DNA of 37,184 bases from JAZLEZ01 sp045615505 (GTDB lineage Bacteria > Spirochaetota > Spirochaetia > Sphaerochaetales > Sphaerochaetaceae): assembly GCA_045615505.1 (NCBI GenBank), contig JAZLEZ010000024.1:1-37184 (forward strand), read 5' to 3'. The position numbers and the translations under genes were made by a program. Positions 24,801-33,739 of this stretch are shown piece by piece. Positions within the stretch are counted from its first letter, which is position 1. Every line of letters starts with the position of its first letter. The notes beneath the pieces are model-generated. The model was not told the DNA's origin. It did no database searches and was given only the letters and a program-made list of their open reading frames with translations.

Positions 24801-27800
24801 TCTCAAATGCAAATCCGGTTCTGTTGAGATTTTCAAGCCACTGAGATGCATTGTATGAAAGAAGGTTTATTTCCTCTGCTTTTTCCTTTTTTGTAAAACC
24901 GTTCAGAACAAGATCAAATACTTCAATGAAACTGCTGATGAATGCTTCATTGTACATATCGCATCTGTATTCAGCATTGATTTCAAATTTTCCGTTTTTC
25001 AGGAAAACAGTAATTGTAATCGGAGCCTTTGTTTCATTCAAAGACAGTTTTACGAATTCGGTTTTTTCATTGCAGAAAGTATCAAAGAGGAATTCACTTC
25101 CCTGATAAGCAAAGATAATATCGGAACGGATTCCGTAGGAAGCGGAAATTTCGGCAAATGAATAGATGTCATTGGACATACTTCCGATAAGCTGTTTCTG
25201 TATTTCAGCTATCATTTCGGATACAACTCTGCTTCCGGCCCTATGGACAAGGACAGGAAGAGTTTTCACCAACATTGTCACGGAAGAAGAAAGTCTGGAA
25301 TCGCTTCTTCCGTTGTAGATGGTTGTAAAAACAGAATCTTCAAAATTTCCGAAAATTCCCAGAGTATAACCGAAAGCAGCATTAAAGAACGCATTCAGTG
25401 TAAAATTGTTTTTTCTGCAGTATTCAACAACCTCTGCCGAAGATGTATCCGCTGTTCTTGTAAGTAGTGCGGCACCTGTTTTTTCTTTTTCAGGACATCG
25501 GGTCGGCAAACATACAGCCTCGCATCCTTTGAATATTCCGTCGTAGAACTCCCTTGCCTGACTGTAATGCTCACTTGCCCGTTCATTTTCTTCATCAACG
25601 GCCAGCTCAAATCCGCTGTAATGTTCTTTTGAAATCACAGAACCGGAATAGGCTTTGCTTATATCAGAAAGCAGAATATTTTCCGACATACCGTCTGAAG
25701 CTATATGGTGAAAATCCATAAACAGATAATTTCCGTCATCAGTCTCGAAAATACTGATTCTGTACAGTCTTTCACCCAAAAGTTCAAACGGCTTAACAAG
25801 CTCACAGGATTCCGGAACCCGTGAACATTTTATACAATCCACGACAGGAGATTCGGAATCATTTCTTTTTGCTCTGATGTTACCGTTTGCATCTGCAAAA
25901 AGAATTGCCTTCGTATAAGGATGTGCATTCAAAGCTCTCTTTACTGCATCAGTTAATTTTTCGATATTCAGTGAAGGGCTCAGTTTCATCAGCATCGGAA
26001 TATTGTATGCAGTACTTTCGGGATTCATACTGCATTCAATGTAAATACCCATCTGTGTCTGAGTAACCGGATAATCTTCGAGAATTTCATAATCTTCAAT
26101 TTGATTTGAAGACAGGATAAACTCCTCAATAAGTTTTACTGTATTGTGTTCCCTGATATCCGCAACCCTGAAAGGCACATTGAATTCTTTTTCAAGTTCA
26201 ACATTCAAACGGATGATACCTATAGAGGTTAATCCACAAGCATAAAGGTCAGTATCGATTCCGAATTCACTATGACCGAGTTCCTTACAGCAGATATCAT
26301 AGATTCTCTGTTGTATGCTGCTTTCAGGAAGCAAAATCTTTTCAATTTTCCTTTCCGGTTTAGGCAATGCTTTTTTATTTACCTTCTGATTCTGAGTAAG
26401 AGGAATCTCATCTATCTGCATGGTAAATGCCGGCACCATATATGCCGGTTTTTCGGCAGCGATAAAAGCATTTAGAGCATCTGTATCTACTTTGCCGTCC
26501 GAAACGACATAAGAAACAAGGAACTTTCCGCCGGAAGGAGAATCGAATGCTGCTACTGTTGCATCTTTTATTCCGTCAAAACGACGGATGACTTCTTCAA
26601 TTTCCGGAAGCTCAACACGGAAACCGCGTATTTTAACCTGACCGTCGTGCCTCCCTATAAAGTCGAGCATGCCGTCCGGCAGAAATCTTATTATATCTCC
26701 GGTACGATAGACTTTAGTGTAATCCGGATTATTGCTGAACGGATTATCTATGAAAACTTCTTCTGTCTTTTCCGGAAGATTAAGATAGCCTTTTCCCACC
26801 TGAGCTCCTGCAACAATCAGTTCTCCGGGAGCTCCGACCGGCAATCTGTTCATATCAGAGTCAACGATGTAACCTTTGACATTCTTGTTTATCCGGCCGA
26901 TAGGAATTCTGAAGTACTTTCCCTCAACCTTGGTACCGGAAACATAAACAGTACTTTCAGACGGTCCGTACAGATTGTAGAAATCAAAGGGAAATCCCGT
27001 TGTATCCAGATTTACCAAAGCTTCCCCGCCGACACCTACATATTTCAGATAAGGTGACTTTGTCAGAAGTGCAAACTGTCTTCCCACCTGTGTTGTCATA
27101 ATTGCATAGTTGATCTTGTTTTCGATGAAATAGTTATCAAGCGTAACAAGATCCAAGCGAATATCTTCGGGTATTACACAGATTGTACCGCCGAAAGACG
27201 AAACGGAGACAATATCATTGAAACAGGCATCAAAACCGTAGGATGCATAACAGGCACATACGGTATCCTGATTAAGATGAAAATTGTCTCTGTTCAACTG
27301 AGCAAGTGCGGAGGCGTTTTTATGCGTAAGCTGAACGCCTTTGGGATTACCGGTTGTTCCGCTGGTATAAAGAAGTACACAATTGTCATCCGGATTGTTT
27401 TTTACAGAAATTTCCGAAACAACAGGAAGATACTGAACATCATCAACAAAGAGAATTCTTCCTTCATAATCTTCAATAAGGACTGCCAGTTCTTTTGTAG
27501 TTATGAGAAGTTTTGCATTCGAATCTTTGACCATGAAAGTAAGACGCTCGGATGGATAAGTCGGATCAAGAGGCTGATATGCACATCCGGCCTTCAACAC
27601 ACCTAAAGTTGCAAGAACAAGCCACTCATTTCTGGGAATGAGAACGGCAACCGTATCGTTGTGTTTCAAACCCGCATTTCCGATGAATCCGGCAATCTGA
27701 GCGGCAATTTTGCCGGATTGTCTGTATGAATAATGTTTTTCACGGAATACGATTAGATTCTTTTCAGGATTATTGCGTACATTTTCATCAAAGAATTCCG

Positions 27801-30771
27801 TAACTGTTTTGTTTTCAAGTTCCAATTCATCCGAACAGAAACCGTCCAGAATTTTTTCCTGTTCTTCGGAAAGGAGACTGACTTCCTTCAGAAGCTCTTT
27901 ATCCAGAAAATCCTTTACCGCACATAAACAGGCATCGGCAAAAGCTTTCATTACATCTTCAGAATAGAGATCCGCTCTGTAACGGAAACTCAGTCTGTAC
28001 GAATCTCCCTGAGAGAACACCATAAGCGTAAGTTTATTGATTGCCTCAGGATTTGAAATACCCGTAACCTGATATTTTCTATCGTTCAGACAGAGAGAAC
28101 TGAAACTGTCTCCCTGATATACGAACATGAAATCATTTGTAAGGTTATACTTTCCTGCAAGTTCACTGAAAGGATAAATATCATTTTTGACACTGCTTCT
28201 GAAAGTATTCTGCAGATTTCTGATATAGTCGCAGACATTGCTCTGTTCTTTGAGATTTACCGGAAGCGCAAGAGTCTTTACAAGCATTCCTGCGGTGTTG
28301 AAAGTCATTGAAGTATGTCTTCCGCTTTCTGCTATGCAGACAAGAGAACTGTCCGTACCGTTGTATTTTGCCAGAACATAGGAAAAAGCAGCAAGAAAAA
28401 GTGAATTTTCCGTAATACTGTTTTCCTTGAGGAACTTGAGAAGCTTTTCTTTTTCCAAATACAAATCCAGATCAATACTTCCAAGCTTTGCAGTATTTTT
28501 ATCCTCAAAATCACAGGGAAAATCATTTGAAACATTCTTATCTTCAAACAGGTTGTTGAAAAATTCTTCGGATTGAGCAAATCTATCCGTTGTTCTTATG
28601 ACATCCTCGTATGTAGAAAGGTCGAATGCAGATGTTTTTTCCTCAAAGATATCACGACCGGAATAGCATCTTTCAATTTCCTTCAGAAGAACGGAGAGTG
28701 TTGTTCCGTCAAAGACAATATGATGGGCATCAAAAGCAAACACTCTGATAGCCCCGTCTTCAAACAAACAGGCTCGGACAAGTTCTCCGTTTTTGAGGTC
28801 AAAAGGTCTGACAAATTCTTTCAAAGCCTCATCCGTATTCTGCGTCGTACACCTTGTAACAGAAAATTCCCTGTTGTCCGGTATCATACACGGAAGTCCG
28901 CACCTTTCGTCGATACTGCAATGGAATGCCTTGTGATTGTTTACGGCTTTTTCAACAGCGGATATGAATTTTTCCGCATCAACATCGGCATCCAGAACTA
29001 TTTTCACAGGATTGTTGTACATCAATGCAGCCGGATTTGCCGCCATTGCAAAATATACACCCAACTGGGAAGAAGAAAGAGGATAATAATCCTTCTCTAC
29101 CCTTTCAAAAACCGGTTCGTCACTGCCTCCGGTTTCAATCAGATGTGCAATCTGCTTGGGAGTTCTGCCCTCAAAGAATGTCTCAATATCCAAAGGAAGA
29201 TCTTCAAGTATGCCGATTGTCTCCATCGCCTTGATTGAATCACCGCCGAGCAGGAAGAAATCATCATTTATTCCGATTTGACCGCACTTGAGCACAGCTT
29301 CCATAGCATTGCAGACGGCCTCTTGCATTTTGGTTTCAGGTGCAACATATTCGCCTTTGAATGCACTGATATCCGGTTCAGGCAGATTTATTCTGTCAAG
29401 TTTTCCGTTAGGATTTACCGGAAGCCTGTCCATTCTTGTGTAAAAGGACGGCACCATGTAAGATGTCAGATTCGACTTGCAGTATTCTTTGATTTTTTCC
29501 GGTTTGAGCCAATCATCACAAACATAGTACGCAACAAGGTATGTCACTCCGTTCTTATCCGTAAAATCTTTTATTGCAGCTTCCTTTATTCCGGGAATTC
29601 TTCTGATTGTGCTTTCAACTTCAAGCGGTTCAACCCTCTGTCCGTTGATTTTTATCATCCAGTCCTTTCGTTCTATGAAAACAAGATTTCCGTCTTCCAG
29701 TCTCTGTACTATGTCACCGGTTCTGAACATACGCTCATTTCCGTCTATGTCCCTGAACGGATTCTTTATGAATACTTTCTTTGTTTCCTTCTCACGGTTC
29801 AGATAACCCTTTGCAACACAACCGGAGATACAGAGCTCACCCGTTTCAACTTCATTGTTGTTATCATCAAGCACATAGGCTTTTTCCTTCCCGAAGGGTT
29901 TTCCTATGGGAGTATTCTCGTACTTTTTATCAATACGGAATGCCAAAGTCCCGCCGAATAATTCTGTTGCTCCGTATCCGTTTATGACCACAGGATTATC
30001 ATCAAAGAACAGATTTGTAATTCTCTCCGAGCCAACGGAGATAACCTTCAGAGACTTGTTATGCTGAAGCATGAAATCAACCATTCGGGGAGGAACAAAT
30101 GACGACTGAATATCGTTCTCATCATAGTATTTTGCCAGTTTAAACGGGTCTTTTCTGATTTCATCCGGAACAAGAACCAAATGTTTTGCCAGAGCCATTG
30201 CACTGATGAACAGTCCGACACCTACAATAAAAGTAAATGGTGCAACAAGACCTACAACATTATTTCTCTCCGTTTCATCTGCCTGATCGTGGGCTGCATT
30301 TCTGAAAGCAACCGCGGACATTGAATAGTAGTCGTGGATGACCCCTTTCGGGTTTCCGGTTGAGCCGGAAGTATAGATTACAAGGCTCTCATCTTCCAAT
30401 CCGGAAATGACAGGATCAGTTTTCAGAGATAAATCCATTTCTTTCAGAAAATCTTCATCAATAATCAATTCATACTTTGAATCCTGTTTGATGTACTCAA
30501 GTCTGTCCTGCGGATAGTCATCTGACAGAGGAATCGCAACAGCTCCGCACAACCAGCATCCGATAAGACACCCCGCATATTCCTTGCTTCTGGGTATTTC
30601 AACAATTACCCTGCTTCCATGTCCGATTCCGTTTACCTTGAGATTCGCGGCAACGGTAATACCGTAATCATACAGCTGGGAGTAACTGAATGTACTGATT
30701 TCATCCGATACAGCCGGCTGAAATCCATGCTCTTTTACAGCATCCAATAAACTGTTGATAAAGTGTTTCAT
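21847..30771 (-). CDS. three-module non-ribosomal peptide synthetase with terminal reductase
   Basis: The 2974-residue enzyme has order A1-T1-C1-A2-T2-C2-A3-T3-R. A1 is at about 10-465 (YTSGSTGNPKG 133-143, NGYGATE 264-270, Lys457), T1 has Ser512, and C1 is at about 560-985 (HHIVFDG 683-689). A2 is at about 990-1470 (YTSGTTGNPKG 1135-1145), T2 has Ser1516, and C2 is at about 1567-1975 (HHIASDG 1688-1694). A3 is at about 1990-2485 (YTSGSTGKPKG 2144-2154), T3 has Ser2532, and R is at about 2605-2974 (TGATGFLG 2616-2623, Tyr2773/Lys2777). All carrier and condensation motifs look intact. R domains release the chain as an aldehyde or alcohol. A1 has Ile182 where amino-acid domains have aspartate, so it likely loads a non-amino acid. 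A2 and A3 keep the aspartate (1181, 2194). ATG 30771 follows GGAGG and overlaps the upstream stop. No epimerisation or thioesterase domain is seen. Confidence 0.93.
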   Translation of the reverse strand: MKHFINSLLDAVKEHGFQPAVSDEISTFSYSQLYDYGITVAANLKVNGIGHGSRVIVEIPRSKEYAGCLIGCWLCGAVAIPLSDDYPQDRLEYIKQDSKYELIIDEDFLKEMDLSLKTDPVISGLEDESLVIYTSGSTGNPKGVIHDYYSMSAVAFRNAAHDQADETERNNVVGLVAPFTFIVGVGLFISAMALAKHLVLVPDEIRKDPFKLAKYYDENDIQSSFVPPRMVDFMLQHNKSLKVISVGSERITNLFFDDNPVVINGYGATELFGGTLAFRIDKKYENTPIGKPFGKEKAYVLDDNNNEVETGELCISGCVAKGYLNREKETKKVFIKNPFRDIDGNERMFRTGDIVQRLEDGNLVFIERKDWMIKINGQRVEPLEVESTIRRIPGIKEAAIKDFTDKNGVTYLVAYYVCDDWLKPEKIKEYCKSNLTSYMVPSFYTRMDRLPVNPNGKLDRINLPEPDISAFKGEYVAPETKMQEAVCNAMEAVLKCGQIGINDDFFLLGGDSIKAMETIGILEDLPLDIETFFEGRTPKQIAHLIETGGSDEPVFERVEKDYYPLSSSQLGVYFAMAANPAALMYNNPVKIVLDADVDAEKFISAVEKAVNNHKAFHCSIDERCGLPCMIPDNREFSVTRCTTQNTDEALKEFVRPFDLKNGELVRACLFEDGAIRVFAFDAHHIVFDGTTLSVLLKEIERCYSGRDIFEEKTSAFDLSTYEDVIRTTDRFAQSEEFFNNLFEDKNVSNDFPCDFEDKNTAKLGSIDLDLYLEKEKLLKFLKENSITENSLFLAAFSYVLAKYNGTDSSLVCIAESGRHTSMTFNTAGMLVKTLALPVNLKEQSNVCDYIRNLQNTFRSSVKNDIYPFSELAGKYNLTNDFMFVYQGDSFSSLCLNDRKYQVTGISNPEAINKLTLMVFSQGDSYRLSFRYRADLYSEDVMKAFADACLCAVKDFLDKELLKEVSLLSEEQEKILDGFCSDELELENKTVTEFFDENVRNNPEKNLIVFREKHYSYRQSGKIAAQIAGFIGNAGLKHNDTVAVLIPRNEWLVLATLGVLKAGCAYQPLDPTYPSERLTFMVKDSNAKLLITTKELAVLIEDYEGRILFVDDVQYLPVVSEISVKNNPDDNCVLLYTSGTTGNPKGVQLTHKNASALAQLNRDNFHLNQDTVCACYASYGFDACFNDIVSVSSFGGTICVIPEDIRLDLVTLDNYFIENKINYAIMTTQVGRQFALLTKSPYLKYVGVGGEALVNLDTTGFPFDFYNLYGPSESTVYVSGTKVEGKYFRIPIGRINKNVKGYIVDSDMNRLPVGAPGELIVAGAQVGKGYLNLPEKTEEVFIDNPFSNNPDYTKVYRTGDIIRFLPDGMLDFIGRHDGQVKIRGFRVELPEIEEVIRRFDGIKDATVAAFDSPSGGKFLVSYVVSDGKVDTDALNAFIAAEKPAYMVPAFTMQIDEIPLTQNQKVNKKALPKPERKIEKILLPESSIQQRIYDICCKELGHSEFGIDTDLYACGLTSIGIIRLNVELEKEFNVPFRVADIREHNTVKLIEEFILSSNQIEDYEILEDYPVTQTQMGIYIECSMNPESTAYNIPMLMKLSPSLNIEKLTDAVKRALNAHPYTKAILFADANGNIRAKRNDSESPVVDCIKCSRVPESCELVKPFELLGERLYRISIFETDDGNYLFMDFHHIASDGMSENILLSDISKAYSGSVISKEHYSGFELAVDEENERASEHYSQAREFYDGIFKGCEAVCLPTRCPEKEKTGAALLTRTADTSSAEVVEYCRKNNFTLNAFFNAAFGYTLGIFGNFEDSVFTTIYNGRSDSRLSSSVTMLVKTLPVLVHRAGSRVVSEMIAEIQKQLIGSMSNDIYSFAEISASYGIRSDIIFAYQGSEFLFDTFCNEKTEFVKLSLNETKAPITITVFLKNGKFEINAEYRCDMYNEAFISSFIEVFDLVLNGFTKKEKAEEINLLSYNASQWLENLNRTGFAFENVSASRLFERRVKETPNRIAFVSSSEKLSFIELNERANHVCDELRKLGVREDSIVGILLNRSSDIPVCELAVLKAGGAFLPILPEYPDDRIDFCLSDSGCGLVLTSGDIKNSRKELFAEHKKYRAAVLEDMDYSHPVSDPEFSPTPESLAYCIYTSGSTGKPKGVMIEHHNLSNFVQTFANARDFFGRENGGEIAAAYASVSFDIHIIEIMLTLCNGKTVCMASESEVHNPVAFSELMLSNNVDVLSCTPSFITNMLGMECFEKVVKNLKFIMIGAEAFPAALYDRLKALSPDIYVVNAYGPTECCVAVSYKHITRSDNITIGGPMLNCKFYVADQFGRKLPVYATGELIICGEGVGRGYVNLPDKTTESFFTLEGLKAYHSGDIVRFNSDGEVEFGGRKDNQVKLRGYRVELDEIENAIKDFENINASKVIVRNNGSEDYLAAFFTASDKIDLDTLTSYLKGRLTYYMVPDAIMQLDSMPLTPSGKIDKKALPEIKKERKERVRKAPKKSLEQELCDLFSSVLNLDSYYADDNFFEMGGTSLSASKIIMQLMARGIEVEYQNIFDNPTPEMLSDYIESHKHPSSEVSVVTGDSDIVSDYPEQLKYNTLEYAGEVRREPLGNVLLTGATGFLGIHVLKELLDRNEGNVVCLLRRGSFASSEKRLKSMLMYYFEQPFEYLIKERVTIVEADITNDLSEILKDFSIDTIINCAACVKHYAADDILERINVGGVENLIKVAVRKNARLIQISTVSIPGAHTEETWKKGIKGYENKLFVIDSMGNKYSMSKYHAELKLLEAVKNGMRGKIIRVGNLMGRQQDGEFQINFETNAFLNAVRGFATIGKSPISHATDPMSFSPVDMTAKAVVLLAGTNDKFTAFNADSRFRFDEWQLIEAANKCGIKITPVPDEEYYADYHRMLGDSKINSKLQGLMTNDRPDIRGVESDNKFTTNILYRLGFSWSLPDLAYLERALDRLLSLEYFEIDEE

Positions 30772-31373
30772 AACAATCCTCCGGAATTCAGTGAGACCTG
30801 TTTTATTGTAAGAACAGACGGTTTTTCCGTACAGACAAAGGCCCAATAACCCTTGATATTTTCTATCTGATACAAGTTTTCTATTTTTTTTGCTTCCAAT
30901 TCAGTAAGATTACGGTTAAGTCCGCAACCTTCTTTTTTCAGAAAACTTTCTTTCATTGTCCAAATTCTGATAATATCATCTTTTCTTTCATTTTCAGAAA
31001 GGCACAGACGGCTTATGTCCGTATCTGTTTTTTTATCTTCTTCAATGTCACATCCCACTTCAGAAGAAGATACTGCTGCCATAGCAAACGAGCCCGAGTG
31101 GGAAATGTTGAATTTTATATCCTGCCTTTCGGGGAAAAAAGGTTTCCCGTATTTGTTTTCTGCGTAATTCATATTCTTTTCTCTGAGTCCGTATTCTTCA
31201 AGCAGGATATCTGTCAGAATTCCGGCACCGAGACTAAGGCATCTGTCCTTGTCTTTGAGAAAACGCAGAGTTTTTTTCTGTCTGTAATCAGACATAATAC
31301 CAAAGTATCTTTCAAAAAGAATCTTGTCTGAAAGCGGATTTACATTAAGAAAAAATACCTTGCATTTATCCAT
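30768..31373 (-). CDS. Sfp-type 4'-phosphopantetheinyl transferase
   Basis: The 201-residue protein should attach the phosphopantetheine arm to the NRPS carrier domains and the nearby acyl carrier protein. It has the family motifs NISHSG (89-94), VGCDIEE (107-112, with the magnesium-binding acids) and WTMKESFLKKEGCGL (138-152). ATG 31373 is preferred; it overlaps the carrier protein stop by eight bases. A TTG five codons upstream (31388) is an alternative start. The TGA stop overlaps the NRPS ATG, which couples production of the activating enzyme to its target. Confidence 0.9.
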   Translation of the reverse strand: MDKCKVFFLNVNPLSDKILFERYFGIMSDYRQKKTLRFLKDKDRCLSLGAGILTDILLEEYGLREKNMNYAENKYGKPFFPERQDIKFNISHSGSFAMAAVSSSEVGCDIEEDKKTDTDISRLCLSENERKDDIIRIWTMKESFLKKEGCGLNRNLTELEAKKIENLYQIENIKGYWAFVCTEKPSVLTIKQVSLNSGGLL

Positions 31374-31623
31374 TGTTTTGATGTGCAAAAATGTAATCTA
31401 CTACGGAACCGACAGTCGGAAAATCTCCGAACGAGGTATTTTCAAAATCAACACCCATATCCTCTTCAATGGCAATAACCATACATAGAATGCCCATTGA
31501 GTTCAATCCAAGGTCGTTTTCGAGGGACGAATCATATTTTGCATTCGAAATTTTGTCACTGGATTGAGTATATACACCTGAAAGAAGCTGTTTGATTCTG
31601 TTAAAGATTTCTTCTTTGCTCAT
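31366..31623 (-). CDS. stand-alone acyl carrier protein
   Basis: This 85-residue acidic protein has the four-helix carrier protein pattern. The attachment site is Ser42 in LENDLGLNSMGI, where asparagine replaces the usual aspartate before serine. It follows the AMP ligase with a 4-base ATGA overlap and a good AAGGAG site, which marks the ligase as its likely loading enzyme. Comparable small carrier proteins occur in aryl-polyene and lipid-type clusters, where they hold the starter or growing chain. It could instead deliver an acyl group to the neighbouring acyltransferases. Confidence 0.9.
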   Translation of the reverse strand: MSKEEIFNRIKQLLSGVYTQSSDKISNAKYDSSLENDLGLNSMGILCMVIAIEEDMGVDFENTSFGDFPTVGSVVDYIFAHQNNG

Positions 31624-33095
31624 TTATTCTGACTCCTTAAAATTTTCATACTCGGAGATCTTGCAAAATCAGCAGTTCTTATAATCAGTTCACTGATTTT
31701 ACATTTACCGGGAAGACTCTTGTTTACAATTTCAAAATTTTCACGCACCTCAATTTCCGCCTGAGTCCTATCTGCGATAACGCTCATCCTCGGAACTACT
31801 TCAAGTACAAGCTGCCCGTTTTTTTCATATACAAGTGAATCCTGAATACAATCAAGAGCATTGAATCTGACCTCTATTTCCGCAGGGGAAATATTTTCTC
31901 CGGTAGGAAGGACGATTATTTCCTTTTTTCTTCCGGTAATATAAAGCCTTCCGCCGTCATCAAATCGTACCAAGTCTCCTGTTTTGAACCAACCGTCTTC
32001 AAATGCAGATTGGTTTTCTTCAGGTTCGGCAAAATATGATTCTGTAATACTGGGTCCCTTCAGCCACAACTCATCATCCACAACCCTGTATTCTATCTGA
32101 GGATAGATGTAACCGACTGAGTCCGGATACTTTTCGGGTTCCGGATTTCCGGAAACAAGATTTGCACTTTCAGTTAAACCGTAACCCGGAAGTATAACTG
32201 TCCCAAGTTTTGCATATTCTCTTATGAGATACGGACTTACCGCTGCTGCCCCGCAAATTATATATTTTACACTGTCTCCGAGCATATTTCTTTTGAACTG
32301 TTTTGACAGGTTCAGTGCCATTTCAACTACGGCAGGAACAAAAACAAGAACCGTAGGTTTGTAAACAACCATTTCTCTGAACATATCCTTATTGTTATGG
32401 CAAATCCAGATTGAACTTCCCGTCATAAGGGCTGTCATACAGCTGCGGATAAGACCGAAGACATGAGTCAGAGGCAACATGAGAAAGTACCGTTCTTCAA
32501 GGAATTCCCTCAATCCGTAACAACCGTTTCTTGTTCCTAAGGCAACAGCGTGATGAGTCAGTACCGCACCTTTGCTTTTTCCAGTCGTTCCTCCGGTAAG
32601 AATAATTACACATGGATCAGTTGCGCATACGGAATCATCAGCCGGAGTTTTCTTCTCGGCAACAGTCTTTTCGCCTATTACATTGCAAGCCGGTTCGGTA
32701 TCTGCAAATTCCCTGTTTGTGATTATTGCTTCGAGAGAATATTTCAAAGTACATCCTGCAATATCTTCATCCTGAAGCTGAGCAGGTATCAGTAAAGCAC
32801 AGAGACCCAAAGTCGTACAGGCAAGATATGATTTGATGAAACATATTCCGTTCTCAAGACAGATTCCCACTCTGTCTCCTTTTTTAAGATTGTTCTGAAC
32901 AAGAACAGTTCTGAACAAAGCTACCGCATCTTCTACTTCCCGATATGAGTATGTTGCTCCGTCTATTACAGCAGGATTATCAGGATATGACATTACACTG
33001 TGTTTCCAAAGATTTACAACAGTAAAATAATCTACAATTTCAGCTTTTGTTTTTTCATTGAGATATTCTTCAAATACCGATTCGGATTCAACCAT
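31620..33095 (-). CDS. AMP-dependent acyl/aryl ligase
   Basis: The 491-residue protein is an ANL-superfamily adenylating enzyme. It has P-loop TGGTTGKSKG (167-176), YGLTES (305-310), the hinge region FKTGDLVRFDDGGRLYITGRKKEIIV (370-395) and a probable catalytic Lys484 in ARSPSMKILR. It is a free-standing ligase, not an NRPS A domain, and resembles acyl-ACP/aryl ligases. It probably activates a carboxylic acid and loads it on the adjacent carrier protein. Candidates are a fatty acid or a hydroxybenzoic/cinnamic-type acid; the sequence does not decide. The start ATG overlaps the previous gene's stop by one base and follows GGGAGCG. Confidence 0.88.
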   Translation of the reverse strand: MVESESVFEEYLNEKTKAEIVDYFTVVNLWKHSVMSYPDNPAVIDGATYSYREVEDAVALFRTVLVQNNLKKGDRVGICLENGICFIKSYLACTTLGLCALLIPAQLQDEDIAGCTLKYSLEAIITNREFADTEPACNVIGEKTVAEKKTPADDSVCATDPCVIILTGGTTGKSKGAVLTHHAVALGTRNGCYGLREFLEERYFLMLPLTHVFGLIRSCMTALMTGSSIWICHNNKDMFREMVVYKPTVLVFVPAVVEMALNLSKQFKRNMLGDSVKYIICGAAAVSPYLIREYAKLGTVILPGYGLTESANLVSGNPEPEKYPDSVGYIYPQIEYRVVDDELWLKGPSITESYFAEPEENQSAFEDGWFKTGDLVRFDDGGRLYITGRKKEIIVLPTGENISPAEIEVRFNALDCIQDSLVYEKNGQLVLEVVPRMSVIADRTQAEIEVRENFEIVNKSLPGKCKISELIIRTADFARSPSMKILRSQNK

Positions 33096-33739
33096 TATAT
33101 ATTTTCGCTCCCGTTTTCACAGATGTTTTTCAATCTGCATTCAGTTTCATATAGTTTTTCGGAGAATTCTTCAATTTCTGACATTGAAGGAATTCCGTTA
33201 AAATCAGGTTTTTCTATTCTGGTGCCTACAAAGATTTCTGTTCTTTGAGGCCAGTGCTTTCTTTGTTTAACATAAACCGGAATGATATCGCTTTTTCCCT
33301 GAACAGCCATCATAACCACACCGCCCTTGAATTCATCAAGCTGTTGCGGCCCTTCATGTACTCTACCCTCGGGAAAGACTCCTACCATCATTTTGTTTTG
33401 CAGTTCCGATTTTACCTTGTGAAAAGTTGAAACGGAAAAGTTTTTCTTGTTTACTTCAATACAGTGAACATTTTCGAAAAACCACCGGCTCAGTTTTGAA
33501 GAAAACAACTCCGTGGTGGCAACAAAAACCGGACGACGGGAGATAAAAGTACAAAGAAGAACAACGGGGTCCCACAAAGATGAATGATTGCATACAACTA
33601 GAACAGGACCTTTTACGGACGGTTTCCCCCAAGGATAGCGGATTTTCGGCAAAAGGTACAAAAAAGCCGGTATAATACCCGTCACTTTTACAAAATCATA
33701 GAAAAGGAAATTTCTGTGTCTATTCCGTTCTTTTTGCAA
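33095..33739 (-). CDS. PlsC-type acyltransferase, TTG start
   Basis: The 214-residue protein is a lysophospholipid-acyltransferase (LPLAT/PlsC) homologue, with the catalytic NHSSLWD motif (His52, Asp57) and VFPEGR (121-126). It would transfer an acyl group from a carrier protein or CoA to a hydroxyl. No ATG lies near the N-terminus; a TTG at 33739 follows GGGAGAAG and is the best start. This places it 20 bases inside the preceding acyltransferase gene. In this cluster it may esterify the product to a lipid or sugar rather than make phosphatidic acid. Confidence 0.85.
   Translation of the reverse strand: MQKERNRHRNFLFYDFVKVTGIIPAFLYLLPKIRYPWGKPSVKGPVLVVCNHSSLWDPVVLLCTFISRRPVFVATTELFSSKLSRWFFENVHCIEVNKKNFSVSTFHKVKSELQNKMMVGVFPEGRVHEGPQQLDEFKGGVVMMAVQGKSDIIPVYVKQRKHWPQRTEIFVGTRIEKPDFNGIPSMSEIEEFSEKLYETECRLKNICENGSENI

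Noticed and set aside
28573..29961. Long plus-strand ORFs (221 and 227 codons) inside the NRPS gene
   Set aside because: They are antisense to intact NRPS C1/T1/A1 domains, show no family motifs or ribosome sites, and look like by-products of codon bias.
30772..30846. 25-codon N-terminal extension of the NRPS reading frame
   Set aside because: The extension lies inside the PPTase gene and lacks homology to A domains. ATG 30771 has a GGAGG site and gives a normal A-domain start.
31366..33095. Polyketide or full aryl-polyene cluster within the window
   Set aside because: No ketosynthase, ketoreductase or dehydratase is visible. Only accessory genes resemble such clusters, so polyene production is left as a hypothesis dependent on the flank.
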